Shown here: one piece after another, positions 1 through 7,405 of the stretch
Layout: each line of letters starts with the position of its first letter
How positions within the stretch are numbered: position 1 is the stretch's first letter
Source: DASXTS01 sp036505275
GTDB taxonomy: Bacteria; Actinomycetota; Actinomycetes; Mycobacteriales; Pseudonocardiaceae
DNA length: 14,707 bases
Direction: 5' to 3'
Assembly: GCA_036505275.1 (NCBI GenBank)
Contig: DASXTS010000265.1
Span: 1-14,707 of the forward strand
Position numbers and translations under genes: made by a program
Notes under the pieces: generated by a model
Told to the model about the DNA's origin: nothing
Database searches by the model: none
Seen by the model: only the letters and a program-made list of their open reading frames with translations

Positions 1-399
1 GCGTCATCGACGGTCGGCGCCGGGCAGGGCCTGGACGCCTGGAGCCGCGGTGCGCAGCCGTGGCTGCGGGTGCACCGGCTGCGGGAGTTGGACAGCCAGG
101 AGGCGCTGCTGGGCTACCAGTGGGTGCTGCTGCATCCCTGGACCACCAAGCCCGAGGCCGACATGGCGCTGTTCGGCAGGGTGTACACCGGTGTGCCGGG
201 CAGGCTGCAGGACTGGGAACGCGGGCTGCGGCGGGTGCCCCTGCAGCCGACGAGCGTCGACGACGTGCTCTACCTCGTCGTCTCGCTGCTGTCCGATCTC
301 GGCGTCAGCCGGCAGGACGACGACGAGGCGGCCTGGCGCAGCTACGCAGAGGGCCGGCTCGGGGGCTCGGCGCCCGGCTCCGTCGGGGACCGGACGTGA
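1..399 (+). CDS. C-terminal part of an unrecognised protein (5' end outside window)
   Basis: The frame is open from the first base and stops with TGA at 397-399, giving the last 132 residues of a longer protein. I do not recognise the family. The fragment is tryptophan- and leucine-rich with acidic patches (LRELDSQEALLGYQWVLLHP near residues 26-45; QDDDEAAW near the end) and looks like a soluble alpha-helical domain. No membrane segment, signal peptide or catalytic motif is visible. Its stop overlaps the GTG start of the giant ATPase gene by four bases (GTGA), so the two are almost certainly translationally coupled and probably act in one system. Codon use is the same GC-rich type as the neighbour. 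The overlap makes the frame secure; the function is unknown. Confidence 0.8.
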   Translation, partial: ASSTVGAGQGLDAWSRGAQPWLRVHRLRELDSQEALLGYQWVLLHPWTTKPEADMALFGRVYTGVPGRLQDWERGLRRVPLQPTSVDDVLYLVVSLLSDLGVSRQDDDEAAWRSYAEGRLGGSAPGSVGDRT

Positions 400-3300
400 C
401 GACGTCCGGAGCGAAGGCCGCGCAGATCGAGCTCCCCCCGCTGGACGCCGAGGAGCTGAATGCGCTGCAGGCCGCCTATCGGCGACGGCTGCTCGGCCGG
501 TTCGAGCCGGACGCGTTGCTGAGCCTGGCCATGCTGCCGGAATGGCCGTATGCGCTGGCCGCGCAATGTGGCTTCCCGACCGGTGACGCCGGATCGCTGC
601 AGGACCTGGTGCAGCAGCTGGTCGACGCCGGCTTCGCGGAACGGCGGGAGGCCCTCGACGATTCCGGCGAGCTGACCAGAGCGTTCTGGGTGTCGGCCTC
701 GCGACGGCCCGAGCTGGGCGGCTATCTGCGGCAGACCCTCGACCCGCACCAGCTGCGCGGTGGCGTCGACCGAATCTCGAGGGCGCTCGGTGACACGGTC
801 GCCGCCTCCCCCGGGCGGTGGCCGCAAGCCGAGACCTGGCTTCTGGTGGACGAGCTGCGCCTCGACCCGACCGGCGGGCAGCTCAACGCCGCGGTGGGCA
901 AGATGATCCGCGAAGGCCGGACCGAGCAGGCCCTCGCTCTGGTCACCGCGGCGCAGGCGCTGGGCGATGTGCTCGGCGAGCCGCTGGTATCGGCCGCTCG
1001 CCGGGCCGGCTGGCGGCTGGACCGGACGCACCGGCAGGCCGCCGACCTGAAGATACTCGCCGACTACCTGCCCCGGCAGGAGCTCGAAGACGTGCTCGAG
1101 GCGCTGCTCGGCGGCCGCACGCCGGTGGTCCACCTGCTCGGCCAGGGCGGCGTGGGCAAGACCATGGTGGTGCGCAGCCTGGCCTGCGGCGAGTACGCCC
1201 GGCGGCACCACCGCGACGAATTCCCGGTGGCCCGGATCGACTTCGACTATCTCGACCCCCGCTACCCCGAGACCCGGCCGGCCGAGCTGTTGCTGGCGCT
1301 GGCGGCCGATCTGACCGGCTTCAGCACCAGCCGGGCGCAGCTGGGCCTGCTGCGGCGGTTCGACGACGCCGCGGCGGCGCTGCACGAGAGCCTCGCGAGT
1401 GGGCCGGGTGCCGAGCGTTCCGTCGGTGCGACCGGCGACGTAGACCCTGAGCTGCTGGACCGCGTGATCGACACCTTTGCCGCCTACCTGAACCAGCTGA
1501 CGGCAGCGGGAGCCGGGCCGGCCGTCCTGATCCTGGACACCTGCGAGGAGCTGGCCAAGCTGCACGCGCCGGGCGCCCCGGCACCCGCGTTGGAGCGGAC
1601 GTTCCAGATCATCGAGCGGATCATGACGCAGACCACCGCGGTGCGGGTGCTGCTGGCCGGCCGCCGTCCGTTGGTCCCCGTGGCGGGCACGGCGGGGTTG
1701 CCCGGCGACATCGACCTACAGCCGCGCGACTACGTCACGGTCGTCCCGGTCGAGGGCTTCACACCGGCGGAGGCGACCACCTACATCGAGCGCCGAGACC
1801 CGCGACACGTCGTCTCGCCACCGCTGCGCGAAGCCGTGCTGTCCAGGTGCCTTCGGGCGGACGGCGACGGCGGACAGGTCAACCCGTTCGACCTCGCCGG
1901 GTACCTCGATTGGGCACTGGACGAGCCCGGCCTCGACCCGAACACGCTTGCCCGCGCACCCGGCGACCCCTACGTCGAGCAGCGCATCTTGGGACGGATT
2001 CGGGACGCCTCGGTCCGGGAGGCGTTGCCGGTGGCTGCGCAGCTCGGCCGCTTCGACCAGCAGATGATCACACCGGCGCTGGCCCGGCGCGGCATTGATC
2101 CCGATGCCGCGTTCTCCGTGCTCGCCGGGCAGGAATGGGTCACGGCGTTGAGCTTCCAGGCGGACGGCAGACCTCGGGTGATCGCGATCGACGAGCACCT
2201 GCGTGCCCGGTTGCGGACAGTGCTCGACGCCGATCCCGTGTTCGCCGTCGACCGGCCCGCCCTTGGTGCGGACCTGCGTGCGCTGTTGGCCGATCACCCG
2301 GTCGCCGAGCTGCCGATCGAAACTGTGGAGGCGGCGCTGCGGCTGCTACCCCCCGACCAGGCCGGCCAGATGTGGACGGACTTCGAGGCCGGACTGGCCG
2401 CCGCCGGTGAATGGGGCTGGGCGGTGCAGGTTCTGCCCAGGGTGGCCGCCGTCGAGGCGGAGCTGGCCGAGTCCCGGCCGCAGACCGTCATGGCGGCCAT
2501 CCTCGCCACCCAGGCCGCGGCCATGCAGCGCCAGCCGGGCCGGCCAGGAGTGCGCGAGCTCTGGGACGACGTCGCCGGACTGGCGCGGCGTCACCCGGAC
2601 CAGCAGCAGCAGCGCAGGCTGCGGTTCAGGGCGGCGTGCGGCCGCCTGGCGTGGGAAGGCACCTCGGGCGACTGGGCTCGGCTTGCCGACGCCGCGATCC
2701 GCATATCGGATGATGACAGGCCGGCGGCCGACCTGCAGCTGCTCGTGCACATCCAGGCGCTGCTCGAATGGCCCGACGGCGTTCGCGAGCTACCGTGGTC
2801 GGCGCTGGCCGCGATCGACGGCCTGACCTGCGGCGGACTCCCGTTGCCCGACCAGTTGCGCGGCATCGCCGACACGCTCACCGAGCATGCCGACCCCAGG
2901 ATTTCGGCCACCGCCCTGCTCGCCCGCGCCACCGGGTACCTCGCGGCGACCGACCTGCCGGCCGCAACGGCCGACGTCGAGCACGCGCTGCGCCGCATGG
3001 CCGGTCGGGCGCCGGCCGACGTGGCCACCGCCCCGCCGGTCGACTGGGCGCCCACGGTGCGGCTGCTCGACCGCGCCCGCCTGGCGCGAATGTGCTGTGC
3101 ACGGCTGGCGGGCGAACGCCCGCAGCGTTCGTGGCTGGATGCGTGGCGGTCCGACGCGCTGCGCCACCTGGACGACATCGATGCCGAGCGGCTGGTCTCC
3201 GCCTCGATCGAGCTGGACGAGGACTGGCGGCCGGCAAGCTCGCGGGTGCTGATCGACGGCACCGCCGGGGAGGGTTACCTATCCGGACGCCGGCCGACGC

Positions 3301-5831
3301 ACCACTGGCATGGGCGCACGATGCCGTTGCGACCGCTGCTGCTGCGCGCCCTGGGCGAGACCGGCCAGGTCGATGCGGCGGTGGTCGGGCTCAAGGAGCG
3401 GCGGGAGGCGGCCGTGTCGGCCGGTGACGACCCCGACACGGTCGTGGCGTGCGACGCCATGCTGATCGAATTGAGCCGGATCTACCGGACGACACAGCTC
3501 ACCGAGGCGGTGCACCGGATCGCCCGCTCCAAGGCCCAGCTGCGCAGCGAGGCGCACGCCGTGCTGGTACTCGTCGCCGGGCAGTCCCCCGCCGAGCCCG
3601 AGGAGGCAGGAGGTCTGCACGCCTGGTGGCGGACCCGGGTGGTCGGCACCGGCGAGAATGTCTCCCCGGAAACCGTGTCCTGGGTTGCCGGCGGATACGA
3701 CGCCCCCGACATCGCCGTGCGGGTCGATTGGTTGGAGGCCGAGCGGCTGCGGCCGGCCGCGCGGGACGATTCGGTGGCCGCCGGGGACGTCGATGCGGAT
3801 GTCGTCGAAGCGGATGTCGTCGAAGCGGATGTCGTCGGTGCCGTTCGACGGTTGACCGCTCGCGGGCGCCTGCTCGCCAGCGGCCCCGACGTCCTGGGAG
3901 CGGCGCTTCGCGTGGACGCGTTGCTCGGTGTACCCGACGTCGCTGACGCGTTGGACCGGCTGCCGCCCCGGCTGATTGCTCGTGCGGCCCTGGCGGAGGG
4001 CGAGCTGCTCGCGTTGCGGCTGCCCGGTCCGGCGTGCGCGTTGCTGGAGCTCGCGCGGCGGATGTTCCTCCGGGCGCATGACGACCTCGCCGCGGAGCGC
4101 GCGCGGATCTTGCTGGTGCTTGCCGCGGTCCGCGCGCCCCGAACCGTTGCGGCGCCCCAGCCGGCCGCGCACAGCTCTGTGGAGCGGCTGGGTGAAGCCT
4201 GGCGACTACGCCGCGCTGTCGCCGATGCGATCGTCCGTGCGGCGCCGCCACCGACCGTGACAGACCCGTCGCCCGAGCTACAGCTGACGCTCGAGCACCT
4301 CGAGCTGACGGCCACCGCGCCCGCATCGCCGGCCGCGGTGCCACCGCCCTCCGCGGTGCCACCGCCCTCCGTTGGGCGCCCGTCGATTGAACCGCCGGAT
4401 GACGAGCGGAGCCGCGCGAGCGCGGCCACCCGGCCGGTAGAGGCGCCACCGGTCAAGGCGCCGCGTCGCCGCAACGCCGTCTGGTGGTTGCTGCCGCTGG
4501 TCGTCTTGCTGGTTGCGCTAATCGTCTTGCTGGTTGCGCTATGGCCGCTCCTGGGACGGTATGGCGGCGGCTCGGCGCCGCCCAGCCCCGTGACCACCAC
4601 GCCCAGCCCGGGGACCACCCCGCCGCCTACGGTGAGCTCCCCTAGCGCCGTCGCCACCACGAGCGGTCCAACTGCTGGCAGCACCGAAGCATCCCAGACA
4701 CCGCCCATCACACCGACCATAACGACGACGAGCCCCAGCACCTCGCCGGCCTCCGACCGAGGCGTGCCAGTCCTGGTGTGGACGCTGTTGGGCCTGGTGG
4801 CGCTCGTGCCGGCTGCGACGGTGGCGGCCTGGTGGCTGAGGCGTCTCAGCGGGCTAGCCGAGCCGCCGACCCCGTCGCGTGCGACGACTGCAGAGCCCGA
4901 CCGGCGGGTGGACTACAACCAGCTGACGGTGGCCGCCTACCTCGGCGCGACGGAATCCGCGTGGTGGACCTGCTCGGTGACCATCACGGCGACCGAGTTG
5001 CGGATCGTTCCCGACGATCATCTGCCGTCCGCGGCCGCCGTGTCCCGGCTGAGCCTGCGGACCTCACCACTGAGGTACCTCGTCATGCCGGTGGTTATGT
5101 CGGGCAACCGCTCCATCGACATTCCAGGCGGCATTCGTCCGCCCATTGTTGTGGACGGCTCGGCATCAGCAGCAACGCGGGTGATCCCTGTCCATATTCA
5201 TGGGATGCGGACAGCCGTGGCCACCGAACCGGTAGGGGTCAGCGTCGCGTTCCGTCGGCCGGCTCGCGCCATGCAGGCGGCTTACCGTGGCCCCTCCCAC
5301 ATACTGCCCACGAGTAGCCGGCTGGTGCCGTGGCGGCTCGGTGCACAGTGCAGCTTGCTGCACCTGGTGGGCGAACCGGTGCCAACGGCGAGCGGTGGCT
5401 GGCGCCTTCGGGTACGCGGCGCCGTCTCGGAGAAGAGCGAATACACCGAAGCGCGGGGCACGCTCAGGGGTGAGGAGCTGCTCGGGCCGGACGACATCCA
5501 GAGCGGCCGCCCGTCGCTGGTGGTGCTGCAAGCCGAGCCTGTCGACGGCCCGCCGCAACCGCTGGGCAGTCTGCGCCAGGGAATGGTGGCCCTCGCGCTG
5601 GGCCTGCACGACGTGGGCGTGGCCTGGGTGATCGTGATGCCGCCGCTGCCGGATGTGCTGGCAGAACGCGTGGTCCAGCGGACTGCAACACCCTTCGACA
5701 CCACCGCGCCACCGACTACCGTCGCGATCCTCGACTTGGTGCATGACCTGCGCGGCATGATCGACATCGACGACCCGGACCGAGCCGACGTGCTGCTGCT
5801 GTGCCATGCCACAGCCCTGGTGGCCCCGTGA
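396..5831 (+). CDS. Giant membrane-anchored STAND-type P-loop ATPase with degenerate CHAT-like C-terminal domain
   Basis: The protein is 1811 aa. The start chosen is GTG 396, which overlaps the upstream stop and follows a GGGGA ribosome site; the frame is open further upstream only as a shadow of the preceding gene. Residues 20-140 look like a winged-helix pair. The NTPase module has Walker A GQGGVGKT at 249-256, Walker B LILDTCEE with D381 and E384/E385, and a sensor-like VRVLLAGRRP near 416, as in NB-ARC/STAND ATPases, which act as nucleotide-driven oligomeric switches. Residues about 500-1310 are helical and TPR-like. A basic KAPRRRN precedes TM1 (about 1362-1386), then comes a 65-residue Pro/Thr/Ser loop, TM2 (about 1457-1480, followed by RR) and a cytoplasmic-facing domain at 1500-1811. 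The last 160 residues follow a CHAT-like pattern but lack the His/Cys pair. Three in-frame tandem duplications are present. The ATPase call is firm; the CHAT call is inference. Confidence 0.85.
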   Translation: MTTSGAKAAQIELPPLDAEELNALQAAYRRRLLGRFEPDALLSLAMLPEWPYALAAQCGFPTGDAGSLQDLVQQLVDAGFAERREALDDSGELTRAFWVSASRRPELGGYLRQTLDPHQLRGGVDRISRALGDTVAASPGRWPQAETWLLVDELRLDPTGGQLNAAVGKMIREGRTEQALALVTAAQALGDVLGEPLVSAARRAGWRLDRTHRQAADLKILADYLPRQELEDVLEALLGGRTPVVHLLGQGGVGKTMVVRSLACGEYARRHHRDEFPVARIDFDYLDPRYPETRPAELLLALAADLTGFSTSRAQLGLLRRFDDAAAALHESLASGPGAERSVGATGDVDPELLDRVIDTFAAYLNQLTAAGAGPAVLILDTCEELAKLHAPGAPAPALERTFQIIERIMTQTTAVRVLLAGRRPLVPVAGTAGLPGDIDLQPRDYVTVVPVEGFTPAEATTYIERRDPRHVVSPPLREAVLSRCLRADGDGGQVNPFDLAGYLDWALDEPGLDPNTLARAPGDPYVEQRILGRIRDASVREALPVAAQLGRFDQQMITPALARRGIDPDAAFSVLAGQEWVTALSFQADGRPRVIAIDEHLRARLRTVLDADPVFAVDRPALGADLRALLADHPVAELPIETVEAALRLLPPDQAGQMWTDFEAGLAAAGEWGWAVQVLPRVAAVEAELAESRPQTVMAAILATQAAAMQRQPGRPGVRELWDDVAGLARRHPDQQQQRRLRFRAACGRLAWEGTSGDWARLADAAIRISDDDRPAADLQLLVHIQALLEWPDGVRELPWSALAAIDGLTCGGLPLPDQLRGIADTLTEHADPRISATALLARATGYLAATDLPAATADVEHALRRMAGRAPADVATAPPVDWAPTVRLLDRARLARMCCARLAGERPQRSWLDAWRSDALRHLDDIDAERLVSASIELDEDWRPASSRVLIDGTAGEGYLSGRRPTHHWHGRTMPLRPLLLRALGETGQVDAAVVGLKERREAAVSAGDDPDTVVACDAMLIELSRIYRTTQLTEAVHRIARSKAQLRSEAHAVLVLVAGQSPAEPEEAGGLHAWWRTRVVGTGENVSPETVSWVAGGYDAPDIAVRVDWLEAERLRPAARDDSVAAGDVDADVVEADVVEADVVGAVRRLTARGRLLASGPDVLGAALRVDALLGVPDVADALDRLPPRLIARAALAEGELLALRLPGPACALLELARRMFLRAHDDLAAERARILLVLAAVRAPRTVAAPQPAAHSSVERLGEAWRLRRAVADAIVRAAPPPTVTDPSPELQLTLEHLELTATAPASPAAVPPPSAVPPPSVGRPSIEPPDDERSRASAATRPVEAPPVKAPRRRNAVWWLLPLVVLLVALIVLLVALWPLLGRYGGGSAPPSPVTTTPSPGTTPPPTVSSPSAVATTSGPTAGSTEASQTPPITPTITTTSPSTSPASDRGVPVLVWTLLGLVALVPAATVAAWWLRRLSGLAEPPTPSRATTAEPDRRVDYNQLTVAAYLGATESAWWTCSVTITATELRIVPDDHLPSAAAVSRLSLRTSPLRYLVMPVVMSGNRSIDIPGGIRPPIVVDGSASAATRVIPVHIHGMRTAVATEPVGVSVAFRRPARAMQAAYRGPSHILPTSSRLVPWRLGAQCSLLHLVGEPVPTASGGWRLRVRGAVSEKSEYTEARGTLRGEELLGPDDIQSGRPSLVVLQAEPVDGPPQPLGSLRQGMVALALGLHDVGVAWVIVMPPLPDVLAERVVQRTATPFDTTAPPTTVAILDLVHDLRGMIDIDDPDRADVLLLCHATALVAP
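3795..3837 (+). repeat. 15-bp tandem repeat, about 2.9 copies, inside the ATPase gene
   Basis: The unit GCGGATGTCGTCGAA occurs at 3795-3809 and 3810-3824, with a 13-base partial third copy at 3825-3837. It is in frame and encodes repeated ADVVE (residues about 1134-1148). The copies are identical at the DNA level, which suggests recent slippage. The acidic repeat sits in a probable linker between helical segments. Confidence 0.95.
4333..4368 (+). repeat. 18-bp tandem duplication in the Pro-rich linker
   Basis: The unit CCGCGGTGCCACCGCCCT is present twice in direct succession (4333-4350 and 4351-4368), followed by CCG. It encodes two AVPPPS units just before the first membrane helix of the giant ATPase. 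The copies are identical and in frame. Confidence 0.95.
4501..4542 (+). repeat. 21-bp tandem duplication that lengthens a transmembrane helix
   Basis: Twenty bases, TCGTCTTGCTGGTTGCGCTA, recur exactly at 4501-4520 and 4522-4541, a 21-bp period with one differing base per unit. The duplication is in frame and encodes VLLVALI-type residues twice inside TM1 of the giant ATPase, adding seven hydrophobic residues to the helix. Confidence 0.95.
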
Positions 5832-5834
5832 AAT

Positions 5835-5850
5835 GCGGGTGACAGCCCGC
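5835..5850 (+). other. Short GC hairpin after the ATPase stop codon
   Basis: GCGGG (5835-5839) and CCCGC (5846-5850) can pair around a six-base loop, four bases after the ATPase stop. There is no T-run, so this is at best a weak pause or mRNA-end structure, not a clear terminator. The next gene is 70 bases further on. Confidence 0.3.
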
Positions 5851-5919
5851 CCCAGGCGATCAATCCGGGTAGCCTGCCCAGGCTCCGGTAACGTCGACGG
5901 CCCATCGCGGAGGACCTGC

Positions 5920-6957
5920 ATGCTGGAGAACGTCGCCCGCAAGATGTGGCGCAGGGTGCAGAGCTGGTTCGTCGCGAACGCCGAGCATGTCACGGTGATG
6001 TTCATCCCAGCCGACGACGGTGAGCCGCTGTTGCCCAACGGCGGATACGTACGGCTGTGGGCTTCCGAGGGGTTCCTCGCCCAGCAGCGCACGTGGGGGA
6101 TCGACCGGTTCCCGGCGCTGCACGGCGGCGTGTCACTCAACGTCCTCGGCGCGCCGGCTACGTTCACCACCTTCGCCCGACCTCCGGACGCCTGGACGAC
6201 CCCGGGTGCGCAATTGGACTTCCGGATCACGACGCTGCTGCCGTACACCGGCGGCAGCGTCGAACTGGAGGCGGCGCTGTACCAGGCCAGCAGCAACGGA
6301 CCGCTGGGCACCGCCGTCGAGCTGATCTCCGGGCTGGCGTCGCTGATGGGACCGCCGCTGGCCACCGCGGCGGCGGTGGCCGACAAGGTGTCCGACGGGC
6401 TGGACGCCGTGCTGGCCGCCGGTGGGGACCAGCCCGTGCTCGGCGTGCACTGGTCGATGGTGGCCGCCGGCGGCCGGGGCAATGTGCTGCGCCCGGGCCA
6501 CCTTGCCGTCATCGCAACCCCACCGCATCGGCTCGGCGGCACGCCGGTGATCAAGGACGGCCGCCTTTACCTGCGCACCGAGCGCGACCTCCGGCAGCTG
6601 ACCGGCGTGGACTACCTGGTGCTGTGGGTGGAATGCCGCACCGAGCGCGACGACTGGCGGCTGCCAGAGCTGGACGCCCTGATCAGGACCGCCGGCGACG
6701 AACTGATCCGTGGCCTCCAGGAGGCGTTCGCCGAACGCCGTACCGAGGCCATCGCCAGAGCATGGAACAGCGCCGATCTCACTCCGCCCGACCGGCGTCG
6801 AGTGGCGCTGCTGGTCAAGGAGGAACTCGATTCCCTCGGCCAGCTCGGCGCCGTCCCAGGGCCGGAGTCCACCCTGGACTCGATTGCGCCGCTGCGGCTG
6901 CCCTCAGCCGACGACGATCGACTCGCCGACCTCACCCTCGCCCGGCTACTCACCTGA
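5920..6957 (+). CDS. Unrecognised 345-aa protein, probable partner of the STAND ATPase
   Basis: The frame is open from 5806, but ATG 5920 is chosen because GGAGG at 5909-5913 lies six bases upstream; the earlier codons overlap the ATPase end and read as low-quality sequence. I do not recognise the family. Residues 1-15 form a basic amphipathic helix (MLENVARKMWRRVQ). Residues 20-125 look beta-rich with several aromatic residues. Residues about 128-170 form a hydrophobic, Gly/Ala-rich helical stretch (ISGLASLMGPPLATAAA) that could be a buried hairpin or a membrane-inserting segment. The C-terminal third is charged and helical and ends LTLARLLT. No signal peptide or known catalytic motif is visible. 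It follows the ATPase gene by 88 nt on the same strand and converges on the tRNA operon. It may be an effector, adaptor or sensor of the ATPase, which is inference from position only. Confidence 0.75.
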   Translation: MLENVARKMWRRVQSWFVANAEHVTVMFIPADDGEPLLPNGGYVRLWASEGFLAQQRTWGIDRFPALHGGVSLNVLGAPATFTTFARPPDAWTTPGAQLDFRITTLLPYTGGSVELEAALYQASSNGPLGTAVELISGLASLMGPPLATAAAVADKVSDGLDAVLAAGGDQPVLGVHWSMVAAGGRGNVLRPGHLAVIATPPHRLGGTPVIKDGRLYLRTERDLRQLTGVDYLVLWVECRTERDDWRLPELDALIRTAGDELIRGLQEAFAERRTEAIARAWNSADLTPPDRRRVALLVKEELDSLGQLGAVPGPESTLDSIAPLRLPSADDDRLADLTLARLLT

Positions 6958-7083
6958 CGGGGATGTGCCGAGCCGGCCGGCGCAGATGTGTCGTTGACCC
7001 CGCTGGTGTCCGGTAGCCGATGCAACTCGATGCCGCGCATGCCGCCGGCCCGTCGGTCCCAACGGAACCCGTGCCCGACCTTG

Positions 7084-7155
7084 TGGGCGACACTGGGATT
7101 GAACCAGTGACCTCTTCCGTGTCAGGGAAGCGCTCTCCCACTGAGCTAGTCGCCC
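7084..7155 (-). tRNA. tRNA-Val (anticodon GAC)
   Basis: The reverse complement folds as a 72-nt cloverleaf. The acceptor arms GGGCGAC and GTCGCCC pair perfectly. The D-arm begins TAGCTCAG. The anticodon arm CTTCC-CTGACAC-GGAAG exposes GAC, and the T-arm carries GGTTCAATCC. The discriminator is A and CCA is not encoded (the next bases are CAA). It is the last tRNA of a minus-strand Gly-Cys-Val cluster and begins one base after tRNA-Cys. Confidence 0.97.
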
Positions 7156-7156
7156 G

Positions 7157-7228
7157 AGGCGGGTGCGGGAATCGAACCCGCGTACAGGGCTTTGCAGGCC
7201 CTTGCCTATGCCACTCGGCCAACCCGCC
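7157..7228 (-). tRNA. tRNA-Cys (anticodon GCA)
   Basis: The reverse complement folds as a 72-nt cloverleaf with acceptor GGCGGGT/ACCCGCC, anticodon arm AGGGC-CTGCAAA-GCCCT (GCA) and T-loop GGTTCGATTCC. The discriminator is U, the identity base for cysteine tRNA. CCA is not encoded. Only one base (7156) separates its 3' end from tRNA-Val(GAC), so the pair must be released by nuclease processing of a common transcript. Confidence 0.97.
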
Positions 7229-7246
7229 GTGACCGTGGCCCTGCCG

Positions 7247-7319
7247 AGCGGACGACGGGACTCGAACCCGCGACCCTCACCTTGGCAAGGTGATGCGCTA
7301 CCAACTGCGCTACGTCCGC
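7247..7319 (-). tRNA. tRNA-Gly (anticodon GCC)
   Basis: The reverse complement folds as a 73-nt cloverleaf with acceptor GCGGACG/CGTCCGC, D-arm TAGCGCAGTTGGTAGCGC, anticodon loop TTGCCAA (GCC) in a TCACC/GGTGA stem, and T-loop GGTTCGAGTCC. The discriminator is U and CCA is not encoded. It is the first tRNA of the minus-strand cluster, with tRNA-Cys 18 bases downstream. Confidence 0.97.
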
Positions 7320-7356
7320 ATACCGCCAGCACCCGGTTGGCGCCCCGCGTGCGGCG

Positions 7357-7386
7357 ACTGTAACTGACGCAACGAGCCACTTACAA
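7357..7386 (-). promoter_or_regulatory. Promoter of the Gly-Cys-Val tRNA operon
   Basis: On the minus strand, TTGTAA (7386-7381) is followed after 18 bases by TACAGT (7362-7357), a good match to the vegetative -35/-10 pattern. The predicted transcription start is near 7350, about 30 bases before the tRNA-Gly 5' end. It lies just downstream of the SsgA-like gene's stop, so the tRNAs need not depend on readthrough. A perfect 9-bp inverted repeat (CACCCGGTT 7330-7338, AACCGGGTG 7386-7394) flanks it. Confidence 0.6.
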
Positions 7387-7405
7387 ACCGGGTGGCAGCG
7401 ACGTC

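Noticed and set aside
60..395. Upstream extension of the giant ATPase frame to position 60
   Set aside because: It overlaps the preceding gene completely and reads as Arg/Ala/Gly-rich shadow sequence. GTG 396 overlaps the upstream stop and gives a sensible N-terminus.
342..1565. 407-codon open frame on the minus strand, opposite the ATPase N-terminal part
   Set aside because: It is antisense to the NTPase module; its composition (Gln/Arg/Gly-rich) is typical of GC-rich shadow frames.
3482..4741. 419-codon minus-strand frame rich in Ser/Ala/Thr
   Set aside because: It is a mirror of the ATPase linker and helical region. There is no ribosome site, and the repeats encode ADVVE and AVPPPS sensibly only on the plus strand.
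5166..6554. 462-codon minus-strand frame across the ATPase/345-aa gene boundary
   Set aside because: It runs antisense across two plus-strand genes with good start signals, and has no recognisable domain.
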